From assembly GCA_003508835.1 (NCBI GenBank), contig PUFA01000287.1, forward strand, positions 806,001 to 870,000: a stretch of 64,000 bases of DNA. Direction: 5' to 3'. Positions 12,469 to 22,101 of this stretch are shown one piece after another. Within the stretch, counting starts at the first letter, position 1. Each line of letters begins with the position of its first letter. A program made the translations under genes and the position numbers. The DNA comes from Eonycteris spelaea (Eukaryota; Chordata; Mammalia; Chiroptera; Pteropodidae). The notes under the pieces are model-generated. The model was not told the origin of the DNA. It saw nothing but the letters and a program-made list of their open reading frames with translations, and did not search any database.

Positions 12469-12514
12469 ATAAATAATAACAAATAATAAAAAAGTTAAGA
12501 ATATAAGTAATAAA

Positions 12515-13100
12515 ATGGCAATAACTACATATCTATTAACAAGTACTTTAAATGTAAATGGATTAAATGTTCCAATCAAATGATAGGGTGGCTACATGGA
12601 TAAGAAAACAAGGCTCTTACATATGCAGCCTACAAGAGACACTTCAGATAAAAAGACATACACAGACTGAAAGTAAAGGGATGCAAAAGATATATCAGGA
12701 AAATGGAAATTTAAAAAAATCTCAGGTAGTAATACTTATACCAAACAAAATGGACTTTAAAACAAAGGCTATAACAACAGACAAAGAAGGATCCAATAAT
12801 TCCACTTCTGGTACTTATTCAAAGGAAGCCCAAACATTATTTCAAAAGGATATGTGCATACATATGTTCATTGTAGCATATTTACAATAGCCAAGATGTG
12901 GAGGCAACCTGGGTGTTCATCAGTGGATGAATGTATAAAAAATGTGGTGGTACATATATGCAATGAAACATTACTCAGCCATAAAAAAAAAAAAGAATAA
13001 ATTTTGCCTTCTGCAACAACATGGATAGACTGAGAGGATATTGTGCTGAGTAAACTCAGACAAAGAAGAACAAATGCAATATGATTTCACTTTCATGTGG
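12515..13100 (+). pseudogene. Deleted ORF2 of mini-L1 copy 1
   Basis: Starts ATGGCAATAACT like other ORF2 copies. The endonuclease N-terminal residues reach ...KTKAITTDKEG at about 12790 and are followed at once by the ORF2 tail (FQKDMCIHMFIVA-like, about 12840-12880, then the tail near 12930-13090). A 107-codon open frame (12567-12890) crosses the junction. It stays in the tail frame only because one base is also missing near 12810, so the founder deletion probably shifted the frame. No catalytic residue of the reverse transcriptase remains. Confidence 0.85.
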
Positions 13101-13440
13101 AATCTAGAGAACAAAATAAACAAACAAAACAGAAACAAACTTATAGATACAGAAAACATTTTGATGGTTGCCAGATGGGAGGGGGTTTGAAGAGTGTGGG
13201 TGAAAAGCGGAAAGGGTTTAAGAAATATAATTAGTAGCTAAAAATGGTTAGGGGAGAGTAAATTATAGCATAAGGAATATGTCAATAATAGTGTAATAAC
13301 TATGTGTGGTATTAGATGGTATTAGATTTATCAAGTTGATGACTTCATAAATTAGATAAATATCTAGTAATTTTATACTTCTGAAAATAATATACTATTG
13401 CATGCCAAATCTAATGAAAAATAAAAATATATATTTTTAT

Positions 13441-13458
13441 AAAAGACATTCTCCAAGA
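13441..13458. repeat. Target-site duplication, right copy (nested L1)
   Basis: AAAAGACATTCTCCAAGA, partner of 10370-10387 with one mismatch, directly after the A-rich tail of the nested element. Confidence 0.85.
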
Positions 13459-15690
13459 CACATTATATTAAAACTGTCACAAGTTAATGACAAAGAAAGA
13501 ATTCTCAAGACTATAACCTACAAAGGAATATCAATTAGATTATCATCAGTTTTTCAGCAGAAACTTTACGTGCTAGAAAAGAGTAGAATTAAATATTTAA
13601 ATATATTGAAAGAAAGGAACCATCAGCCAAAACAACATATCCAGCAAAGCTTCATTTAGATATAAATGAGAAATAAAGGCTTCCAGGTAAACAGAAGTTG
13701 AGAGAATTTACCACCATAAGATCAATATTACTAGAAGTATTAAAAGGTGCTCTTCTACCAAAAAGAAAAAGACAAAAATGTAGTAAACATGAGTAAGATT
13801 TCTAAAAGACTGACAGAATCAGTAAATTTCAACTGCATGTTAACACTTAATTATAACATAAAGGTTAAAAGGGGGAAAAAACATTTAATAAAACTATAAC
13901 TTTTGCAATTTGGAAATGAATGCACAGCATAAAATGGGAAATGTGACAACAAAAACATAACAGGGAGGAGGAAAAGGGCTGAACTTGCACAGGTGAATGA
14001 AGATAAGATGCAATTAGAAAAAAACAAAAAACTATGGTGTATAAAAACATTTTTTTACATAAAACCTAATGGTAACCACAGAAAAAATTTAGAGCTGAGA
14101 CACATAACATAAAAAAAAAAAATGGAAAAACAAAATTATAGGAGGCCACTAAACTAAATGACAGATAGAAACAGAACAGGAGAATACAGTGGAGATACAG
14201 AGCAACCAAAAACAAAAGATTAAATGGCTATATTATTAAATACTCATATATTAATAATTACCCTAAATGTAAAAGAACCAAACTCATCAATTAAAAGGCA
14301 AGAGTTGAGACCGATTAAAAACAAGACCCAACTATATGTTGTCTTCAGGAAACTATCTCAGGTACAAAGACAAACAGACTCAGGGTAAAGGGTGGAAGAT
14401 GATACTCCAAGAAAATGGCATCCAGAGAAAAGCAGATGTAGCTGCACTTATATAGAAGAAAATTGATTTCAAGATTTGGAAAAGGTAATAAGAGACAAAG
14501 ATGGACACTTTATGATAGAGGGAACAATTCATCAAGAAGACGTAACACTTATTAATATATATGGACCCAATGTGGTGCACAAAAATATATAAAGCAAGTA
14601 CTAACAGACCTAAAAGAAGAAACCCACAAAAATACAACTATAGTTGAAACCCTGAATACACCACTGACAGAAATTAAAAGATCATCTGAACAGAAAGTCA
14701 ATAAGGAAATATCGGCCTTAAAGAACACATTAGACCAAATGGTATATAATCGATATTTATACAACTTTTCACCCCAAAACAACAGAATATACATTCTTCA
14801 CATGTGCATGTGAAATACTCTCAAGAACAGACCAGATGTTGGGGCACAAAACTAGCTTCAATAAGTTCAAGAAGATTTAAATCATACTAAGGATAGTTTT
14901 AACTACAATGTATGAAACGGTACATTAGGCTGGAAAAACAAAAGTGTGGAGATTAAACAACATGCTACTGAATAACTATTGAGTCAAAAAAGAAATAAAA
15001 GAAGAGATCAAAAGTTACAGAGAGACAAATAAAAATATGATATCAAAAATTTTAGCATGCACCAAAAGTGGTAGTAAGAAAGAAGTTTATAGCATTACAG
15101 GCCTACCTCAAGAATTAAGAAAAAATCTTAAGTAAATAATCTAACATTAAATCTTAAGGAACTAGAAAATGAAGTGAAAATAGCAAAGTCAGTAGAAAGA
15201 AGGAAATAATAGAAATCAGAGTATAAATAAATGACATAAAGAACAACAACAAAAAAAATTAAGGAATCAAAGAGCTGGTTCTTTGAAACATAAATAAAAT
15301 TGACAAACCTCTGGCTAGACTCTCTAAGAAAAAATAAAAAAGAAGACTCTAATAAAAAAATCAGAAATGAAACAGAAGATACAACAGATACCAGAGAAAT
15401 ACAAAAATTATAGAAGAATACTGTGAAAGGATATACACCACCAAATTCAATAACCTAGAAGAAATGGACAAATTTTCAGAAACACATAATCTTCCTTGAC
15501 TGAACAATTAAGAATTGAAAAATCTAAATAGATCAACCACTGGTAAAAAAAAAAAAAAAAAAAAACTTCCCAAAACACAAGCCAGGATACGATGGCTTCA
15601 CAGGTGAATTCTACTAAATATTCAAGAGATTTAATACCTATCTTCTTAAGCTCTTCCAAAAAGTTGAAGAAGAGTAAATATTTCCTAACA
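13441..15690 (+). mobile_element. L1 copy B (outer), 3' part, ends abruptly in ORF2
   Basis: Continues ORF1 from 10387: 13441-13660 holds the RNA-binding C-terminus, including an 85-codon open stretch at 13402-13659. The spacer follows, then ORF2 from about 14220 (endonuclease 14220-14990, start of reverse transcriptase to about 15690). It stops near 15690, before the FADD motif, and has no 3' UTR or poly(A). The lost 3' half must reflect a later deletion or rearrangement, since retrotransposition loses 5' ends. A 21-base A run (15545-15565) lies within. Confidence 0.8.
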
Positions 15691-18654
15691 GAGCATCAAA
15701 GGTGTATTGCAACCCATTTCAAATAAAGGTAAAATGACCCAGATGAGAGTGATGCTGAAAATGCATTTCAATATCAATTTCTATGTACCAAGTTCCCGCA
15801 GCTTGGGCAACAGCCTCTGTGACTCACAATTTAAGGTCTACAGCACCAAAGGCAGCGCTCTGATATTGAGCCCCTCGATGATGATTCTCCAGCTACCCAA
15901 GGCCTTGCACGCAGTCCAGATGGGACTATTAACGTAGAAGTGGTTTCACTTTAGCTTCCTTAAAATTGGCAATAAGGACTATTATTTCTTTTTCTCCCCA
16001 GGCAGCCAATATTGTTTTGGAGGGAAAATGGCACCAAGCACTGGTTGGTAGGTTTCCGGGCTTCACATGTCCTACTAAGATGTCCCTACTTGAAACAATT
16101 CTCATCAGGAATTGGGGTGGAGATCCTGAGTGCATACAGATAACACATCTATACCAATAATACATTTAGTAGCAGAAGTTATAAGAATGGAAGTTGATAG
16201 AGACCCAAAAGCATTCATGCATAGCCAAGCCTAGGCAAGGGTCTAAGTGAACTGATCTCAAACTAAAAGCAGAGAATATGTTTCCCCCTCAACCTGGTGT
16301 CACGGGTTGTGGAGAATCACGATCACCTATGAATCAGCATCTGAAAGGCCCAATAAATACAATTCTCCCCACTTTACCACTGAACCTAGCCTTGGCACAG
16401 CAACTTCAGTCCTCCCTTGAAACAGAGGGACCTTAGCCTAATCCCTACTCCTGTTTATTTTTAAAGCTAAAAGTTCTGAGTAAAGTTGGGACTCTCTGAT
16501 TCATCTCCAGACTCAGTGGGAGAGGAGGAGAATAGCACTGTGTCAGTCCCTGAGGTGTCATCATGTGGACCTCAGCTGAGCTATCCATCAGGACCCTGTG
16601 GTCCAGTACCCAGTCATGGTTTCCCTAGTAGAGAGGTCATCAATGTCCTCCTTTGAGTTCATTATTGAGTAACCAAATCCAGAGATTTTAGGGGCAAGAT
16701 CTTTGTCCAAGTCACCCAGGAGAGGATGCCCGGTCTTTCTGATGGTCATGTGCAGACAATGACAAAGCAAGACAGAGAGATCCTAAGTAAGGAAGTCAAG
16801 AAAAGAGCAGGGAGAAGGAGCAGGTAGAAAGAAAAGCATAGATAGAGAAGCTGAAACCAGACTGTAGACTCTAGAAAAGAGACCACAGTTGCCCTTTTCT
16901 GAGGAGGGACTATGTTGCTGTTGAGTGAGCTGGGCTTATCTGGGACAACAGTCCCTGGACCCCATGAGGCTGGCTAAGAGACTATAAGGTTTCCCATACT
17001 TCCCCACACCCCACCACAGAATCTTACTGGTTAAAGGAATCAAGGATATTTGTCTTCCTCACAACTAACATAGTGAAGTACATATATTTTAACAATCTAA
17101 AGTTTGGGGCAGGATGTGGTGATGAAAGAGGTCAGTACTGCATAGTTTTGTTTTCAAAATTAACAAACTGAAACTGGACCCTGTGAGAGATAGGAAGTCA
17201 CTAAAGAGCTTCAAGCCAGAGAGTGGCATAAACAGATTAACCACTTGGTAAACTGTAGAGATCAGGTTGCAGGGCTAAAACTAAGTAGAAGGAAAGAACA
17301 TTAAAACATAAGAATTTGTAACACTTGGATTTCCTGTGCAACTTTATTTTTTCTGCTCTTTTCTTATTGAGTTTCTATCTGCATAAAGTATACTGGGTAG
17401 AGTACTAACAGTTACAATATAAATGTAAGAGGTACTGTCAGTTCAATAAATCCAAATAAGAAATCTATTTAATTCTCAATCACCTATCACTTCTTTATTT
17501 CGCTTGACCTAAACAGACAGTCACATGTTAAATTTATATTATAAAGTGAGAAGCATTTAAGACAAAAATTTAAACCAAAGCTATATGAGTAATAAAAAGG
17601 TTTCAACTATGACATAGAAAGTTCCCAGGGATATAGTAATTGTTATTCACTTGCTTTCTCCCTCAGTGTATTGGAATGCAGGGGCCTGTCATTAGTACAA
17701 TGGTCCCAAGGACAAATACATCTAATTTCTTCAAGCTATATAAAGACTGGATTTAAATAAACTGAGGGGTCTTTAAATTAGTTATTTTTAAGGTTTACCA
17801 TTCAACTCTACTAGCACTTCTAATTTATAAATTCATATCTTTTGGCTTGCAAAACTTTGGTGGAAGTTTTAAGAAAGTTATTCAATCTAAATAGTCATGA
17901 CCCAGGAAGCAACCAAAGGAAATTTCTAATTAAAAACAAAACAAAACAAACAAAACAAAAAAAACTTCAAAGAAATTGCAACCAGCTGTGCTCCTTCTAT
18001 CATCAATTTTTTATCTCTGAAAACTGAACAAGAGAAAACAGGCTGTGACAAATGAAGATTGGCATAGACATATGTCAGGATTCACTGATATAAATAAATT
18101 AGACAGAAGACCAATCGCAAGAGGAGACAGGGAGGTAACACTAACATTTGAAAGCACTTTTTAAAAAACTGATCACATAAATGAATTGGGTCTTTTAGAT
18201 TTTGAGAAACTCAATAAACACTTCCCCCTTTCTTGGCCAAAGATCAGAACCAATGAAACAGCAAACAGTTAAGGCAGAAAAAGATTGAAATACTACTTTT
18301 ATTACTGTCAAAGGCTACATAAGAGAACATGATTTGGTGTGTTGAGCTCTGGAATTAGATTTACCAGTGATGGGGGTGGGGAAGTGGGAAAAATGGCTTG
18401 AGTTAAGCACATTTTTCTAATTCACCCACCATAAGCTGCTCCTTCTCTGGAGAGGTGTTAGGGGGAGGAGGAGGCTATCTACTAATAAAGACATTTTCAC
18501 TTGGTAGAATTTATTAGAGAATGAAATAAGTGTCCTCCCCTCCCTAACAAACTCCACCAATCTGCCACCTGACCATAATCAGTTCTGTAAGCAGACATTC
18601 AGAAAATTTTTGTTACTTATTCATGACCTATAAATCTCAGCTGTAATTAAGATT
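15691..18654. other. Unassigned DNA between L1 copies
   Basis: No L1 similarity and somewhat richer in G+C than the L1s, especially 15700-16990. The reading frames are short (76, 78, 64 and 60 codons) and overlap on both strands, and none shows a family I can name. A segment at about 17180-17250 resembles a common ancient mammalian repeat (AGTGGCATAAACAGATT-like), but I cannot name it. Confidence 0.5.
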
Positions 18655-18915
18655 AGAATATAAAACTGAAAGCAACAAATGAACAAGACAAACAGAGACT
18701 CTTGAACATGGACAACAGTTTAGTGGTTACCAGAAGGAAGGAGGGAGGGGAGGAGGTAGATAAGGGTAAAGGGGGTCAAACATATGATGACAAAATGAAA
18801 TTTAATTTTGAGAGATGAACATACAATGCAATATGTATTGCATTGTAATTTGAAACCCATAAAATTTTATTAACTGATGTCACCCAATGAATTTTAAATA
18901 AAAATAAAAAAAAGA
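18655..18915 (+). mobile_element. L1 3' UTR fragment (5'-truncated)
   Basis: A 260-bp tail matching the 3' UTR of the L1 at 20036-26085: AAAAGCAACAAA..., GGTTACCAGAAGG, then an A-rich end. It is a typical short insertion. Confidence 0.85.
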
Positions 18916-20035
18916 ATTCTAAACCATCTGACTGTGAACTTATTTTCACTATCCAGGAGTGTCCTATTGTAGGGAGGAAAAATTTCTTTTCCACTTTCTT
19001 AGTGTCTTTGGTTGGGCCTAACGATTAAACTAGCATAAGACATTAACCATAAAAAGCATATAAAATTATTTAGTAATTTTTACATGTGCATGGGAGTCTT
19101 CACAAGAAAAATTAAGACTCAAAGAAGTGGTTAGGCCTAAGAGCAATATACCAGGTTGAACAAAGAATGGCAATTGTAGAAAAGTAACTAAAATATATAA
19201 GGAGACTAAAGGAAGATAAGTTATTTCAACGCAATGTTTGTAGATTCTCTTACCCTGGACTCCATATCTCTAATGATAAAAAAATGTTTCTTTCCTCCTG
19301 GTAAATGGAGGCACTTTTTATATGACAGTTTCATTTCCCGCTTTCTGGAAGAAAAGGGAGAGTTAAAATGCCCTTCTTGCACCTGACAATTTCCAAGTGC
19401 CTTTTGCTAAAAAATAATCAATACGTCAACATTGCATAGTTTGGGACGGTAAGTCCTAAACTTCTTCACCATCTTCTACTAACATAGTAGACTGTTCTAC
19501 TGATATGGTGGAATAGTTTTCACTGCTTAAATTGTATCCCATTGGGAGGTATAAGGAAGTTTAAGATCCCTTACAGCTTTCTATGAAACAATTGTAACAA
19601 AACAAAAATGTTTACCCATTTTAATGAAAACTCATTGAAATCTATGGATTTATTATTTTGCCTAAAGGGGAGGACAACATTCCTCTTAATTAAATTTGAA
19701 ACTTTGCCCTCAAATTCAGGGACTAGGAACCAGATACCATGTTTCTAAATAGGAATCCTCTCTACACAAAGAGAAGGGAAGTTGGGCTTTCTATTGCAAT
19801 TTTTAAAGCAATTTTAAATGGGAGACCACAAACCTCACAGATAATATTTCAAGGCCAAAGTTATAAGAGAAAAGAAAAATAAGAAGGAAATAAAGCCAGG
19901 AAAAAAGCAAAGTGGCATGGGGTGGGAGGAGAGGCATTTGGGAAGTAATGGAAAGAAATCAGGTGGAGGAAGGAATCTAATTGCCAAGGTCCCCAAGCAA
20001 AAAGAGTCCCAAGAATTGGGTGTGAAAATAAAAAG
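18916..20035. other. Unassigned intergenic DNA
   Basis: No ORF or repeat recognised. Confidence 0.55.
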
Positions 20036-20725
20036 AAATATGGCAGAATGAGAGATACCCCAGATCTCTCCCCTTAAAACAACAATAAGCTGAACATCTA
20101 AAACTCAACACAAAACACCCAACTTGCACACCAGCACACCTGAACGTGGGATCTGCATGTAAGAGCTACCACAGGTCAGACCCCAGGAGCCTGGTAATAG
20201 ACTGGGAGAAACAAAGAAACTCCCTCTCCTGGCTGGAGCTCCCTGCAGGAGGAGGGGTAAAGGAGAAGGTGGGCAGGTTCTATGAACAGCCCTGCCTGGG
20301 AAAGCTGTGAGCTCCTCAAGGCTGGCAGCAGTGCACAAGCATCAGGGCAGAAAACAGAAGTCAAGAGGGCAGAGAAGCAACAGTGGATTATTACCAGCCT
20401 TGGGTACTAAACACGAGGCTCAGCCTCAGCCTCCATCCACCAAAACAGAGGGCCCGTCCCCCCAATATTCTCCAAGACTGGAAACTGTGGAGCCCTAGGG
20501 GAATCTGAGCAAATGCTACCAAAACTGTCTCTAACACTGACAAGAATGAGAATTATGGTAGCAAACATGATTGAATATCTATATGGGGAAAAAAGGCATT
20601 ATTAAGGCTTTACATAAAAGGAGGTATCCAAGAGGCAAAAGGCCTCCTTTGCAACAGGCTAAAGAAATACCTCTCTATAATAAATCTTCTTCCTGGAGAA
20701 AGGGCAGAATACATTTCCACTAACG

Positions 20726-21655
20726 TTGAGGCTGATAAATAGTCCATTAAACGCCATGAACAATGAAGATGACAAGGTATCTCAGAAAGAAAGAGAAAAA
20801 TTTCCAGAAAATAAGATTACAGAGATAGAAATATGTGACTTAAATGACAGAGAATTCAGGATGGTACTTCTGCAAAAACTCAATGAGATACAAAACAATT
20901 CATATGAACAATTTCAGGAATTAAAAAATAGATCAGCAGAATGAGTTTTTTAGCAAAGAGATTGAAACCCTTAAAAAGAACAAAGTAGAACTTCTGGAGG
21001 TAAAAAAAAACACACTGAAAATGTGAAGAATGAAATAGCAAGCTTGAGAAATAGAGTCGACAAAATGGAGGAAAGGATCAGTGGTATCGAAGAGAAATCT
21101 AGAAATTAATCAGAAGGAAGAAGAGAGAAACTGAAGAATGAAAAATAATGAAAGAGAAATACAAAAACTAGCTCACACCACCAGGAGAGGAAACATAAGA
21201 ATAATGGGCATTCTCAAAGGGGAAGAAAAGGAGCACGGATTAGAAAGCATTTTCAGACAAATAGTTGATGAGAATTTCTCAAATCTAAGGAATGAGCTGG
21301 AGCTTGGAATTCAAGAAGTCAAGAGAAAACCCAATTATCTCAAGCCAAAAAGGCCCTTCACCAAGACCATTGTATTAAAATTATCAAAATCAATGACAAA
21401 GAAAGAATTCTCAGGCAGCCAAGAAAAGGAAGATGGTAAACTATAAAGGAAAACTCATTATTATTGTCAGACTTCTCAGCACAAACCTTACAATCCAGAA
21501 AGGAGTGGAATCAAATTTTCAAACTATTCAATGAAAGGAGCTACCAGCCAAGAATAATGTCTTCAGCTAAGTTCTCCTTTAGATATGAAGGAGAAATAAA
21601 GACCTTTCCAGACATACAAAAATTGAGAGAATTCACTACGAGGCCTGCACTATAG
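20726..21655 (+). pseudogene. L1 ORF1 remnant (RNA-binding chaperone), copy C
   Basis: ORF1 protein would coat L1 RNA as a trimer. The open stretches at 20726-20944 (72 codons, coiled-coil with ICDLNDREFR), 21138-21446 (102 codons) and 21464-21655 (63 codons) are successive parts of one protein split by stops and frameshifts. The middle piece carries the RNA-recognition signature NIRIMGILKGEEKEHGLESI and the KPKRPFTKTIVLKL segment. The last holds the C-terminal domain end (about 21540-21655). The total of about 310 codons matches the usual ORF1 length. Confidence 0.88.
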
Positions 21656-21927
21656 GAAATACAGAAAGGGGTCAGCACACCTAAAAATAAAATGGCAAAA
21701 ACAAACAAACAAACAAAAAAACATAACTAAGAGTAACACGACTAGCACGCAGATAGAAGGAGAAGAGGGCATTATAAGCATTAACAATAAGAAGAGATTT
21801 GCGATAGCAAGATAGTAATGAACGTTCATTATGCATAGGAACAAATTGAGACAACAATGACAAAAAGTGGAGATTCAAAAATCCAGATTCACAAAGGGGA
21901 ATGCAGATCAGCACATGCAGGACATCA

Positions 21928-21931
<4 letters not shown>

Positions 21932-21992
<61 letters not shown>

Positions 21993-22020
21993 GCTGTTAT
22001 ATATGTATATATCTGTATAT
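21932..22020. repeat. (AT)n microsatellite in L1 spacer
   Basis: Long alternating AT with one TTTA interruption, then TATATGTATATATCTGTATATA, followed by a 16-base A run (22027-22042). Confidence 0.95.
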
Positions 22021-22101
22021 ATTAGCAAAAAAAAAAAAAAAAGACACACAAAGACAAGGAAGCAATGAAAAACACTGAGCTACCAGACAAGCAAAGATAA
22101 A

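Larger units (their letters stand above)
12268..12492 (+). mobile_element. tRNA-Val/5S rRNA hybrid SINE (MEG-TR-like)
   Basis: Two RNA polymerase III gene remnants lie head to tail. The first (12273-12345) is tRNA-Val-like: a 7-bp acceptor stem with one G-U pair, an A-box-like TAGTGTAGTG, anticodon-loop bases TTTACAC with anticodon TAC, and a B-box-like GGTTCACATCC. The second (about 12349-12468) is 5S rRNA-like and keeps the internal promoter, including AAGCTAAGCAGGGTC and TACTTGGATGGGAGACC. An A-rich tail follows (12470-12492). From memory, fruit-bat MEG SINEs include a tRNA/5S hybrid of this kind. It sits in the ORF1-ORF2 spacer of the nested mini-L1, so it is younger than that L1. Confidence 0.88.
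10388..13440 (+). mobile_element. Internally deleted L1 (mini-L1), copy 1
   Basis: An L1 with its own 5' UTR (10388-about 11400), ORF1 remnants (about 11450-12180), the first 90-100 codons of ORF2 (12515-12790), and then, with no sequence between, the ORF2 C-terminal tail (12791-about 13090) and the 3' UTR ending in an A/T-rich tail near 13440. About 3.1 kb of ORF2 is missing relative to copies at 1-5577 and 20036-26085: the catalytic part of the endonuclease and the whole reverse transcriptase. The same junction occurs in the minus-strand element at 39546-42795. Target-site duplications (10370-10387 and 13441-13458) show that the deleted form itself inserted here. A SINE sits at 12268-12492. 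Confidence 0.9.

Noticed and set aside
12225..12500. AAAAAAGTTA on both sides of the SINE as its target-site duplication
   Set aside because: The left copy lies about 30 bp before the SINE start, so the match is probably chance in A-rich DNA.
12567..12890. 107-codon frame across the mini-L1 junction as a fused protein
   Set aside because: It is open only because of an extra one-base loss near 12810; the other mini-L1 copy is closed there, so no selected product is suggested.
16588..16770. Minus-strand 60-codon frame with a LAPKISGFGYS-like string recalling protein kinases
   Set aside because: One short resemblance, with no other kinase motif before or after it and stops on both sides.
20105..20364. 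Minus-strand proline/leucine-rich frames of 77 and 62 codons
   Set aside because: Antisense to the GC-richer L1 5' UTR; both frames overlap in different phases.
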